Of a stretch of 64,000 bases of DNA, positions 37,168 to 45,199 are shown piece after piece. Below the pieces are notes generated by a model. It was not told the origin of the DNA. It saw nothing but the letters and a program-made list of their open reading frames with translations, and did not search any database. The stretch lies in contig NZ_LMGL01000002.1 of NCBI RefSeq assembly GCF_001427145.1, positions 372,001 to 436,000 on the forward strand, written 5' to 3'. The translations under genes and the position numbers were made by a program. This DNA is from Microbacterium sp. Root166. GTDB lineage: Bacteria; Actinomycetota; Actinomycetes; Actinomycetales; Microbacteriaceae. How positions within the stretch are numbered: position 1 is the stretch's first letter; each line of letters starts with the position of its first letter.

Positions 37168-38904
37168 TCAGCCGCCGAGTGCCTTGAGCCACGCCCGGCG
37201 CGCCTCGAGGGCGTCGGTCGCGTCGGCGATCGCCTTCTTGTCGCCGCTCTTCTTCGCCGTGGCGACGGCGTCTTCGAGCTTGCCGATCGCGTCCATGAGC
37301 TGGCGCGTCATGTCGTTGGCGCGCGCCTTGGTCTCGGGGTTGTTCCGCTTCCAGTCGGACTCCTCGCGGGTCCGCAGCGCGTTCTCGATCTTGCGCAGGT
37401 CATCGTCCAGCGCCCGCTCGGCGTCGCGCGGGAAGATGCGTCCGACCTCGTCCCAGCGTCGCTGGATGCTGGTCAGGAGCGAGCGCGCCTTGGCGATATC
37501 GCGCTCGTCCGCCACGGCCTTCGCCTCTTCGAGCAGGGCCTTGCGCGTCTCGATCTTCTCGCGGGACGCCTCGTTCTCGGCGGACTCGCGTTCGATGCGC
37601 GCGGAGTAGAGGGCGTCGCCGGCCGTCTTGAAACGGGCCCACAGCGCGTCGTCGACCTTCTTGCCTGCCCGGCCGGCCGTCTTCCACTGGTCGAGCAGCT
37701 CGCGGTACGCGGCGATGCCGTCCTCGCCCTTGGGGGCGAGCGCCTCCGCCTTCTCGACGAGCTTGGTCTTGCGCTCGCGTACGCCCTTGTGGGCCTCGTC
37801 CAGCTCGGCGTAGAACTCGCGGCGGTGCTTGTCGACGATCGAACGCGCATCGCGGAATCGCTTCCACAGCTGCTGGGCGGTCGACTTCGGCAGGCGGGGG
37901 CCGTTCTGCTGCTGCGACTGCCACTGCTCGAACAGCTCGTTCAGCTCGGCGGTCGCCTGCTTCCACTGCACCGTGCGCGGATCGCGCGCGGCGAGGGCCT
38001 CCGCCTTCTCGACGAGCTCGGTGCGCACCCGCACGGCGTCGTCGACGGCCTCGCGGGCAGCAGCGGCCTCGGTCTCGGATGCCGCGGCGAGCGACTCGGT
38101 CAAGGCCAGGACCCGAGCCTCGAGGCTCGCCAGGTCGCCGACCGCGGCCGCCTCGTGCAGCTTGGCGGATACGGCGCGTGCCGCGCCGCGGAGGTCGGAT
38201 GCCGACGCGCCGGCGCGCTGGCGACGGACCTCGAGCAGCGTGACCTCGCTCGCGAGGTCCGCGTACTTGCGCTCGAAGTAGGCCAGGGCCTCCTCGGGGG
38301 TGCCGTCGGGGTACTGGCCGACGACGCGCCAGCCGGATGCCTCGCGGACAGAGACCGTGCCGTCTTCCTCGACGCGGCCCCACGGCTCGCCGGCGGGCGC
38401 GGGCTTCGGCGCTGCAGCGGCGGCACCGGGCGCGGGGGTCGGCTTGGGACGAGCAGCCGCAGCGGGCGTCGGCCTCGGGGTGGGGGTCGGCCGCGGAGCC
38501 GGCGCAGGGGCGGCGGCCGCAGGCTCGGAAGCGGTCTCGGCGGGCGCTTCGGCGGCCTCGGCTTCGGAAGCGGTGGCGTTGGCGGCCTCGGGAGCGTCCG
38601 CCTCGGCCTCAGGAGAATCCGGCTCGACGTCGGCCTCGGCCGGCGCGGCTTCTGCCGCTGCCTCAACCTCGGGAGCGGCATCCTCGCCGTCCGTGTCGGG
38701 CGCCTCGACTGCGGGCGCCTCGGGCGCTTCGGCTTCGGGAGCGTCGGCGACGGCGTCGACGGTCTCAGGCGACTCAGCCTCGGGTGTTTCGATCTCGGGC
38801 GAGATCGCGTCGTTTTCGGGGGTGTCCGACTCGGTCGCGGGACCGGTGGACTCGGGAGTTGACTCTGCTGCGGCAGTCACGGGATGCACCTCATCGCGGC
38901 TCAC
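37168..38904 (-). CDS. DUF349 repeat protein with acidic Pro/Ala-rich N-terminus
   Basis: Of 578 residues, the first 175 or so are low-complexity, very rich in Ala, Glu, Pro and Thr. A short PWGRVEEDGTVSVREASGWRVVGQYPDG segment follows and then alpha-helical DUF349 repeats, each with a Trp/Arg-rich core such as LWKRFRDARSIVD, LWARFKTAGDALY and RWDEVGRIFPRD. DUF349 proteins are common in actinobacteria and uncharacterised; the repeats look like coiled-coil or spectrin-like bundles. The GTG start (38904) is the most upstream reasonable one; GTG/ATG codons within the next nine residues are alternatives. A -10 lies at 38937-38932. Confidence 0.85.
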   Translation of the reverse strand: MSRDEVHPVTAAAESTPESTGPATESDTPENDAISPEIETPEAESPETVDAVADAPEAEAPEAPAVEAPDTDGEDAAPEVEAAAEAAPAEADVEPDSPEAEADAPEAANATASEAEAAEAPAETASEPAAAAPAPAPRPTPTPRPTPAAAARPKPTPAPGAAAAAPKPAPAGEPWGRVEEDGTVSVREASGWRVVGQYPDGTPEEALAYFERKYADLASEVTLLEVRRQRAGASASDLRGAARAVSAKLHEAAAVGDLASLEARVLALTESLAAASETEAAAAREAVDDAVRVRTELVEKAEALAARDPRTVQWKQATAELNELFEQWQSQQQNGPRLPKSTAQQLWKRFRDARSIVDKHRREFYAELDEAHKGVRERKTKLVEKAEALAPKGEDGIAAYRELLDQWKTAGRAGKKVDDALWARFKTAGDALYSARIERESAENEASREKIETRKALLEEAKAVADERDIAKARSLLTSIQRRWDEVGRIFPRDAERALDDDLRKIENALRTREESDWKRNNPETKARANDMTRQLMDAIGKLEDAVATAKKSGDKKAIADATDALEARRAWLKALGG

Positions 38905-38931
38905 GCCGCCTGTGGGGGATGGACGCGTGCA

Positions 38932-38937
38932 AGCCTA
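38932..38937 (-). promoter_or_regulatory. -10 element of the DUF349 gene
   Basis: TAGGCT on the minus strand, 27 nt before the GTG start. Confidence 0.45.
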
Positions 38938-38978
38938 GTACGCGACCGGCCGCGTCATCCGATGCCGGCCGTGCCGGT

Positions 38979-39278
38979 TCAGGGTGTCGGCGTCGGAGTC
39001 GCGCTGGGGGTCGGCGCGGGCGTGTCGGACGGGGTCGGTGCGACCGTCGGAGTCGGGGTGGACGAGGGCGCCGGCTCCGGCGCACCCGGACCGGCGACGA
39101 AGTACGCCGTCTGCGCGGCGAGCACGCCCAGGATCAGCGCCCCGCCCGCGATGCCGGCGATGAGGTTGTCGCGCGTGCGGCGACGTGCCTGACCCGCGTG
39201 GAACTCCCGACGTGCCTGATACAGGCGCGCGCGCTCCCGCGACTCGCGAGTGCCGCGGTCCTTGCCACCGTTCGCCAC
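38979..39278 (-). CDS. small membrane protein with Pro/Thr-rich tail
   Basis: This 99-residue protein has a basic N-terminal half (RERARLYQARREFHAGQARRR), one hydrophobic segment (about 43-65, LIAGIAGGALILGVLAAQTAYFV) and an extracellular tail made of TPTPT/PAPTPSA repeats. I do not recognise the family; the composition suggests a wall-spanning or mucin-like tail. The start is GTG 39278, decided by GGAGGAGG 5-6 nt upstream. It lies upstream of the DUF349 gene in the same direction, with 74 bp between. Confidence 0.75.
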   Translation of the reverse strand: MANGGKDRGTRESRERARLYQARREFHAGQARRRTRDNLIAGIAGGALILGVLAAQTAYFVAGPGAPEPAPSSTPTPTVAPTPSDTPAPTPSATPTPTP

Positions 39279-39381
39279 GGATCCTCCTCCGCTCCGGGTC
39301 CGTGCCCGGGCGGGGTTGATCCTACGGGGCGCCGTCGGTCGCGACAAAACACGCCCGGAGCCCGCCGTCCGTGGCGCGGAC

Positions 39382-39387
39382 TAGCCT
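39382..39387 (+). promoter_or_regulatory. -10 element, leaderless rarA
   Basis: TAGCCT ends 6 nt before GTG 39394; no Shine-Dalgarno is present. Confidence 0.6.
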
Positions 39388-39393
39388 GGAACG

Positions 39394-40785
39394 GTGACCG
39401 TTCCCACTCCCTCCGCACGCGGCGCGGGCGCGTCGCACGGAGGCGCGGGAAGCGGGGGCTCGCAGGCCGCGCTCTTCCAGGGCCAGACGCCGCTCGCCGT
39501 GCGGATGCGTCCGATCTCGCTCGACGAGGTCGCGGGCCAGGGACACCTGCTGAAGACGGGGTCACCGCTGGTGATGCTGGCCAGTCCGGATGCCGCGACC
39601 CGCACGGCTTCCTCGGTCATCCTGTGGGGTCCGCCCGGCACCGGAAAGACCACCCTCGCGCAGGCGATCGCCCGGTCGTCGGGACGCCGCTTCGTCGAGC
39701 TGTCCGCCGTGACGGCGGGCGTCAAGGACGTGCGCGAGGTCATGCAGGAGGCGCTCAACCAGCGCGATCTCTACGGGCAGTCGACGATCCTGTTCCTCGA
39801 CGAGATCCACCGCTTCACCAAGGCCCAGCAGGACGCCCTGCTCCCGGGCGTCGAGAACGGCTGGGTGGTGCTGATCGCGGCGACGACCGAGAACCCGTCG
39901 TTCTCCGTGATCTCGCCGCTGCTGTCGCGCTCGCTCCTGCTCACTCTCAAGCCGCTCACCGACGACGACCTGCGGATGCTGATCGACCGGGCTGTCGCGG
40001 ACGCCCGGGGGCTCGCCGGCGGCGTTCACCTCGGCGACGATGCGCGCGAAGCCCTGGTGCGGCTCTCCTCGGGCGATGCCCGGCGCGCCCTCACCGCGCT
40101 CGAGGCAGCGGCATCCTTCGCCGAGCCGTCCGACGACGACGCCGGCCCGCCCGAGATCACCTCCGAGCATGTCGCCCAGGCCGTCGATCGGGCGCTGCTG
40201 CGCTACGACCGCCAGGGCGACGAGCACTACGACGTGATCAGCGCATTCATCAAGTCGATCCGCGGCTCCGACGTGGACGCCTCCATGCACTACCTGGCGC
40301 GCATGATCGAGGCGGGCGAGGACCCCCGGTTCATCGCCCGGCGGCTCATCATCTCCGCCGCCGAAGACATCGGGCTCGCCGATCCGCACGCGCTGGTGAT
40401 CGCCGTCGCCGCGGCCGACGCCGTGCAGCTCATCGGCATGCCGGAGGGGCGCATCCCGCTCGCCGAGGCGACGGCCTACCTCGCGACGACTGCGAAGTCG
40501 AATGCCGCGTACATGGCGATCAATGCGGCCGTCGCCGATGTGCGCGCCGGCGGGTTCGGCCGGGTTCCGGTGCACCTGCGCGACGCGCACTATGCCGGCG
40601 CGAAGCGGCTCGGGCACGGCAAGGGATATGTCTACCCGCATGACTCCGAGGTCGGCGTCTCGCCTCAGCAGTACCTCCCCGACGAGCTTCGAGGGCGGCG
40701 CTACTACGAGCCGAAGGCGCTCGGTGCCGAGCGAGATGTGCAGGCGCGACTGGAGAAGATCCGGCGCATTCTCGACGGCGGCTGA
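39394..40785 (+). CDS. rarA: replication-associated recombination protein A (MgsA/WRNIP1 family)
   Basis: RarA is an AAA+ clamp-loader-like ATPase acting at stalled replication forks. The 463-residue protein has a Gly/Ser-rich N-terminus, the MRPISLDEVAGQGHL entry motif, Walker A GPPGTGKTT (79-87), Walker B with D136 in LFLDEIHRF, and the C-terminal tetramerisation domain (SDVDASMHYLARMIEAGEDPRFIARRL). The start is GTG 39394, positioned by the leaderless-type -10. It stands alone before rpsD. Confidence 0.94.
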   Translation: MTVPTPSARGAGASHGGAGSGGSQAALFQGQTPLAVRMRPISLDEVAGQGHLLKTGSPLVMLASPDAATRTASSVILWGPPGTGKTTLAQAIARSSGRRFVELSAVTAGVKDVREVMQEALNQRDLYGQSTILFLDEIHRFTKAQQDALLPGVENGWVVLIAATTENPSFSVISPLLSRSLLLTLKPLTDDDLRMLIDRAVADARGLAGGVHLGDDAREALVRLSSGDARRALTALEAAASFAEPSDDDAGPPEITSEHVAQAVDRALLRYDRQGDEHYDVISAFIKSIRGSDVDASMHYLARMIEAGEDPRFIARRLIISAAEDIGLADPHALVIAVAAADAVQLIGMPEGRIPLAEATAYLATTAKSNAAYMAINAAVADVRAGGFGRVPVHLRDAHYAGAKRLGHGKGYVYPHDSEVGVSPQQYLPDELRGRRYYEPKALGAERDVQARLEKIRRILDGG

Positions 40786-40837
40786 CGGGCCCCATCCGCC
40801 CGGCCCCGAGGGATCCGGAGGAGAACCCCTGGTCTGG

Positions 40838-40843
40838 TAGACT
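40838..40843 (+). promoter_or_regulatory. -10 element of rpsD
   Basis: TAGACT, about 150 nt before the rpsD start codon. The long leader is unusual in this window, where most leaders are short or absent. Confidence 0.5.
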
Positions 40844-40893
40844 TGACCGGCTCGAAACACAGTTTTCGGGCATCCCCTCTCTTCCTCACCTAC

Positions 40894-40925
40894 CTTCCGG
40901 CATGCCCCGGCGTGCAGTCCGGAAG
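40894..40925 (+). promoter_or_regulatory. structured rpsD leader hairpin
   Basis: CTTCCGG (40894-40900) pairs with CCGGAAG (40919-40925). Inside, CATGC can pair with GCGTG, leaving a CAGT bulge. S4 represses its own synthesis through mRNA structures in other bacteria, so this may be a binding site. It does not match a known S4 leader class that I can recall. Confidence 0.4.
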
Positions 40926-40991
40926 GGCGAAGAGACGAGATACGTCCGCGAGCCGTGAAAGACACGGCCGCGTCATCGGAAGGAAAACTTC

Positions 40992-41621
40992 GTGGCTACG
41001 AAGTCCCAGGACCGCCGCAAGGTCCGCCTGTCGCGCGCGCTCGGCGTTGCGCTGACCCCGAAGGCCGCCCGCTACCTCGAGAAGCGTCCCTACGCTCCGG
41101 GCGAGCACGGCCGCACCAAGCGCAAGCAGGACAGCGACTACGCCGTCCGTCTCCGCGAGAAGCAGCGTCTGCGCGAGCAGTACGGCATCCGCGAGAAGCA
41201 GATGCGCAACACGTTCAACGAGGCGCGCCGCACCCAGGGCCTGACGGGTGAGAACCTCGTCGAGCTCCTCGAGATGCGTCTCGACGCCCTCGTGCTGCGT
41301 TCGGGCTTCGCCCGTACGACCGCGCAGGCTCGTCAGCTCGTCGTGCACCGCCACATCCTCGTGGACGGTCAGCTCGTCGACCGCCCGTCCTTCCGCGTGA
41401 AGCCGGGTCAGACCATCCACGTCAAGGCCAAGAGCGAGGGCACCGAGCCCTTCCAGGTCGCAGCCGCCGGCGGTCACGCCGACGTCCTGCCCCCGGTCCC
41501 GGCCTACGTCGAGGTCCAGCTCGACAAGCTCCAGGCCGTTCTCGTGCGTCGCCCCAAGCGCGCCGAGGTCCCCGTGGTCTGCGACGTCCAGCTCGTGGTG
41601 GAGTACTACGCCGCACGCTGA
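40992..41621 (+). CDS. rpsD: 30S ribosomal protein S4
   Basis: S4 nucleates assembly of the 30S body by binding 16S rRNA. The 209-residue protein has the C-terminal S4 RNA-binding domain (LVELLEMRLDALVLRSGFARTTAQARQLVVHRHILVDG). The N-terminal zinc-binding cysteines seen in some S4 proteins are missing; the only cysteine is near the C-terminus, so this is the zinc-independent form. The start is GTG 40992 with GGAAGGA 7-8 nt upstream. It is not in the usual rpsM-rpsK-rpsD-rpoA operon but alone, with its own promoter, a 150-nt leader and a strong terminator, as is typical of several actinobacteria. Confidence 0.96.
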   Translation: MATKSQDRRKVRLSRALGVALTPKAARYLEKRPYAPGEHGRTKRKQDSDYAVRLREKQRLREQYGIREKQMRNTFNEARRTQGLTGENLVELLEMRLDALVLRSGFARTTAQARQLVVHRHILVDGQLVDRPSFRVKPGQTIHVKAKSEGTEPFQVAAAGGHADVLPPVPAYVEVQLDKLQAVLVRRPKRAEVPVVCDVQLVVEYYAAR

Positions 41622-41637
41622 TCGCGTTTCCATTCGC

Positions 41638-41671
41638 ACGAAGGGCGCCGGGGATTCCCGGCGCCCTTCGT
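41638..41671 (+). terminator. terminator of rpsD
   Basis: A perfect 15-bp stem (ACGAAGGGCGCCGGG and complement) with a 4-nt loop, 17 nt after the stop. Its outer ACGAAGGGCGC/GCGCCCTTCGT core is shared with the fadB terminator. Confidence 0.88.
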
Positions 41672-41729
41672 CGTTTCACCCTACGATGGAGGGATGCCGC
41701 GCCCGGCGGCCTCGCGAGGAAGTGGTGAC

Positions 41730-42014
41730 ATGAAGAACCTGGTGTGGTTCCTGTTCGGCATCGCCGGCGGCTTCGTCGTCGCGCACCTCGTGAACAAAGA
41801 CCCGCGCGGTCACGAGCTGCTGGCCGAGGTGGACGCCCGGATCACCGAGTTCACCGACCGCATCGGGGACTCGTACCGCGAGCAGGAAGCCCGCATCTCC
41901 GGGCTGGTCGACGACGTCAAGGACGCCGCCGCCGAAGCCGCTGAGGCGGCGCTGTCCGCAGCATCCGATGCCGCGGGCGCCGCAGCCGACGCCGCCAAGA
42001 AGCTCACCGACTGA
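41730..42014 (+). CDS. small hypothetical membrane-associated protein upstream of alaS
   Basis: The 94-residue protein begins MKNLVWFLFGIAGGFVVAHLVNKDP, a short hydrophobic anchor, and continues with charged helices ending in an Ala-rich stretch. I know of no function; similar small proteins precede alaS in related genomes. I chose ATG 41730 because GGAAG lies about 8 nt upstream. An in-frame ATG at 41694 lies 6 nt after TACGAT (41682-41687) and could be a leaderless start adding 12 residues. Confidence 0.75.
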   Translation: MKNLVWFLFGIAGGFVVAHLVNKDPRGHELLAEVDARITEFTDRIGDSYREQEARISGLVDDVKDAAAEAAEAALSAASDAAGAAADAAKKLTD

Positions 42015-42076
42015 CCAGCGGCTCCCTCCACCCGCGCGCCGGGGGAGTGCACCGCGCGCATTTTGCGAGGACCCGA

Positions 42077-44734
42077 ATGAAGACCGCCGAGATCGCGAAG
42101 CGCTACCTCGACTACTTCGAGAAGAACGACCACGTCATCGTGCCGTCGGCATCGCTGGTGACCGACGACCGGGCTCTGCTGTTCACGGTCGCGGGAATGG
42201 TTCCGTTCATCCCGTATCTCAGCGGAGACGTGCCCGCGCCGTTCGCTCGTGCGGCCGACAATCAGAAGTGCATCCGCACCAACGACATCGAAGAGGTCGG
42301 CAAGACTCCGCGCCACGGCACCTTCTTCCAGATGCTCGGCAACTGGTCGTTCGGCGACTACTTCAAGGCCGGCGCCATCCGATTCGCGTGGGAGCTGCTC
42401 ACCTCGTCCGAGGACGACGGCGGACTCGGGTTCGACCCGAAGGACCTGTGGGTCACCGTCTACGAAGAGGACGATGAGGCGTTCGGGCTCTGGCAGGAGA
42501 TCGCCGGGTTCCCCGAGGAGCGCATTCAGCGGCTCGGCAAGGACACCAACTACTGGAGCACCGGACTTCCGGGCCCCGCCGGTCCGTGCTCGGAGATCTT
42601 CTTCGACCGCGGTCCGGAGTACGGCATCGACGGCGGTCCCGCGACCGACGACGACCGCTACGTCGAGATCTGGAACCTCGTCTTCATGCAGTACGAGATC
42701 ACCAACGTGCGCTCCAAGTACGACTTCGACATCGTCGGCGAGCTGCCCGCGAAGAACATCGACACCGGCATGGGCCTGGAGCGCATCGCGTTCATCAAGC
42801 AGGGCGTCGACAACATGTACGAGACCGATCAGGTGCGCCCGGTCCTCGACCGCGCGGTCGCGCTGTCGGGCAAGACGTACGGTGCGGTGCACGAGGACGA
42901 CGTCCGCTTCCGCGTCGTCGCCGACCACATCCGCTCCTCGCTCATGCTGCTGTCGGACGGCGTCACCCCCGCCAACGACGGCCGCGGCTACATCTTGCGC
43001 CGCCTGATGCGCCGCGCGATCCGCTCCATGCGCCTTCTCGGCGTCGACGGCCCGACCTTCGCCGATCTGTTCGCCGCGTCGCGGGACGCCATGAAAGAGG
43101 CGTACCCCGAGGTCGCGACCGACTGGGCGCGCATCTCCCAGTACGCCCTGGCGGAGGAGGAGACCTTCCTGCGCACCCTCGCCGCCGGATCGAACCTCCT
43201 CGACGAGTCCGTCGCCGCCGCCAAGCAGTCCGGCGGCACGGCGCTGGCGGGCGCCGAGGCGTTCCTCCTGCACGACACCTACGGCTTCCCGATCGATCTC
43301 ACGCTGGAGATCGCCGAGGAGGCCGGGCTGACGGTCGACCGCGACGCATTCGACACGCTGATGCTCGAGCAGCGCACCCGAGCGAAGGCGGATGCCCGCT
43401 CGCGCAAGCGCCAGCTCGCCGACACCAGTGTCTACCGCGACTTCCGCGCCCAGGGTGAGACGGTCTTCACCGGCTACACCGATCTGGAGACGCCGTCGCG
43501 CGTGCTCGGCATCCTCGTGGACGGCGTGTCCGTCGATCGCGCCTCGGTGGGCCAGATCGCCGAGGTCATCCTGGCCGAGACGGCGCTGTACGCGGAGTCG
43601 GGCGGTCAGGTCGCCGACAAGGGCGTCATCGTCGGACCCGGCTACGAGCTCGACGTCATCGACGTGCAGAAGCCGGTCGCCGGGCTCATCAGCCACACCG
43701 TCGAGGTCACCACGGGCGAGGTCGCGGTCGATCAGCCCGCCACGACGGTGGTGGACGCCGCCAACCGCCGCGCCGCGCGCCAGGCGCACTCGGCCACGCA
43801 CCTCGTGCACGCCGCGCTGCGCGACACGCTGGGCAAGACGGCCACGCAGGCCGGCTCGCTCAACCGCGCCGGTTACATGCGGTTCGACTTCGCCTGGGGC
43901 CAGTCCCTGTCCGAGCAGACCAAGAGCGAGATCGAGGAGATCGCGAACAACGCGGTCCGCGACAACCTCGAGGTCACGACGCGGGTGCTCTCGCTCGACG
44001 AGGCGAAGTCGCTCGGCGCGATGGCGCTGTTCGGCGAGAAGTACGGCGACACCGTCCGCATGGTCGACATCGGCGGACCCTGGTCGCGCGAGCTCTGCGC
44101 GGGCACGCACGTCACCTCGAGCGCGGAGATCGGGCTCATCAACCTCGTCGGCGAGGCGTCCGTCGGCGCGTCCAACCGCCGTGTCGAGGCGCTCGTCGGC
44201 CTCGACGCGTTCCGTTCGCTGGCCGCCGAGCGCGCCATCGTGTCGCAGCTCACGTCGACGCTCAAGACGCCGCGCGACCAGCTCGCCACGCGCATCGCCG
44301 AGCTCACCGCCAGCCTCAAGGCGGCCGAGAAGAAGATCGCGGCCTTCGAGTCGAAGGCCCTGGGCGACCGGCTTCCGGCGCTCGTCGCGACCGCGTCGCC
44401 GCAGGGCGGCACCGTCGTCGTGGCGGAGTCGCTCGGCTCGGCATCCACCCCCGACGACGTCCGCTCGCTGGCGCTGCAGGTGCGCGAGCGCCTGGGCTCG
44501 GAGCCTGCCGTCGTCGCGCTCGGCGCGGACATCGGCGGCCGGGCCGTGGTCATCGTGGCGACCAACGACGCGGCGCGCGCCACGGGCGTCAAGGCCGGAG
44601 TGCTCGCGAAGGCGGCGGCTGCCGTGCTCGGCGGCGGCGGCGGCGGTCGCGACGATGTCGCGCAGGGCGGCGGGACGGATGCCTCGGCACTGCCGGCCGC
44701 GCTCACCGCGGTGAAGGACGCCCTCCGCGCGTGA
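42077..44734 (+). CDS. alaS: alanine-tRNA ligase
   Basis: AlaRS charges tRNA-Ala. The 885-residue protein has the class II catalytic core (VAGMVPFIPYLSG, NDIEEVGKTPRHGTFFQMLGNWSFGDYFK), the editing domain with zinc ligands H571 and H575 (HSATHLVH) and C674 and H678 (CAGTH), and the C-terminal C-Ala domain with a GGGGGGR stretch. ATG 42077 has GAGGA 5-6 nt upstream. ruvX follows with a 4-bp overlap, a conserved arrangement. Confidence 0.96.
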   Translation: MKTAEIAKRYLDYFEKNDHVIVPSASLVTDDRALLFTVAGMVPFIPYLSGDVPAPFARAADNQKCIRTNDIEEVGKTPRHGTFFQMLGNWSFGDYFKAGAIRFAWELLTSSEDDGGLGFDPKDLWVTVYEEDDEAFGLWQEIAGFPEERIQRLGKDTNYWSTGLPGPAGPCSEIFFDRGPEYGIDGGPATDDDRYVEIWNLVFMQYEITNVRSKYDFDIVGELPAKNIDTGMGLERIAFIKQGVDNMYETDQVRPVLDRAVALSGKTYGAVHEDDVRFRVVADHIRSSLMLLSDGVTPANDGRGYILRRLMRRAIRSMRLLGVDGPTFADLFAASRDAMKEAYPEVATDWARISQYALAEEETFLRTLAAGSNLLDESVAAAKQSGGTALAGAEAFLLHDTYGFPIDLTLEIAEEAGLTVDRDAFDTLMLEQRTRAKADARSRKRQLADTSVYRDFRAQGETVFTGYTDLETPSRVLGILVDGVSVDRASVGQIAEVILAETALYAESGGQVADKGVIVGPGYELDVIDVQKPVAGLISHTVEVTTGEVAVDQPATTVVDAANRRAARQAHSATHLVHAALRDTLGKTATQAGSLNRAGYMRFDFAWGQSLSEQTKSEIEEIANNAVRDNLEVTTRVLSLDEAKSLGAMALFGEKYGDTVRMVDIGGPWSRELCAGTHVTSSAEIGLINLVGEASVGASNRRVEALVGLDAFRSLAAERAIVSQLTSTLKTPRDQLATRIAELTASLKAAEKKIAAFESKALGDRLPALVATASPQGGTVVVAESLGSASTPDDVRSLALQVRERLGSEPAVVALGADIGGRAVVIVATNDAARATGVKAGVLAKAAAAVLGGGGGGRDDVAQGGGTDASALPAALTAVKDALRA

Positions 44735-45198
44735 GCGGCTTCCGGCGCGGGACCAGACTCGGCATCGACGTCGGCCGGGCGCGTGTCGGCGTTGCCCGGT
44801 GCGATCCCGACGGACTGCTCGCGACGCCGGTCGAGACCGTGCCCCGCGACAAGAAGTCGGTGGAGCGCGTGATCGCGCTGGCCGAGGAGCACTCCGCGGT
44901 CGAGATCCTGGTCGGTCTGCCGCTGAACATGCGGGGCGAAGACACCGCGTCCACCGTCGACGCGCGGGAGTTCGCCGAGGCGATCGCCGCGGCATCCGCT
45001 GTCCCGGTCCGACTGGTCGACGAGCGCCTCTCGACGGTCTCGGCACACGCGGCGCTGCGCGATTCGGGCAGATCCCAGCGATCGTCTCGTAGCATTGTGG
45101 ATCAGGTCGCCGCGGTCGTCCTCCTCCAGCAAGCGCTCGACGTCGAGAAGAGCACCGGTCGCCCGCCCGGAACCCCCGTCTCCCAGGAGCCCGCCTGA
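44731..45198 (+). CDS. ruvX: Holliday junction resolvase-like protein RuvX (YqgF)
   Basis: The 155-residue RNase-H-fold protein shows LGIDVGRARVGVA at the start, ILVGLPLNMRG in the middle and VRLVDERLSTVSA later, with D13, E100 and the C-terminal D123 in the catalytic positions. YqgF proteins are implicated in pre-16S rRNA 5'-end maturation; resolvase activity has also been reported. The GTG start overlaps the alaS stop (GTGA). mltG starts 2 bp after its stop, in the same operon. Confidence 0.92.
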   Translation: MSGFRRGTRLGIDVGRARVGVARCDPDGLLATPVETVPRDKKSVERVIALAEEHSAVEILVGLPLNMRGEDTASTVDAREFAEAIAAASAVPVRLVDERLSTVSAHAALRDSGRSQRSSRSIVDQVAAVVLLQQALDVEKSTGRPPGTPVSQEPA

Positions 45199-45199
45199 T

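Noticed and set aside
38979..39060. Tandem DNA repeat in the Pro/Thr tail region
   Set aside because: The repetition is at the level of TP/AP dipeptides with varied codons, which explains the pattern without a DNA repeat array.
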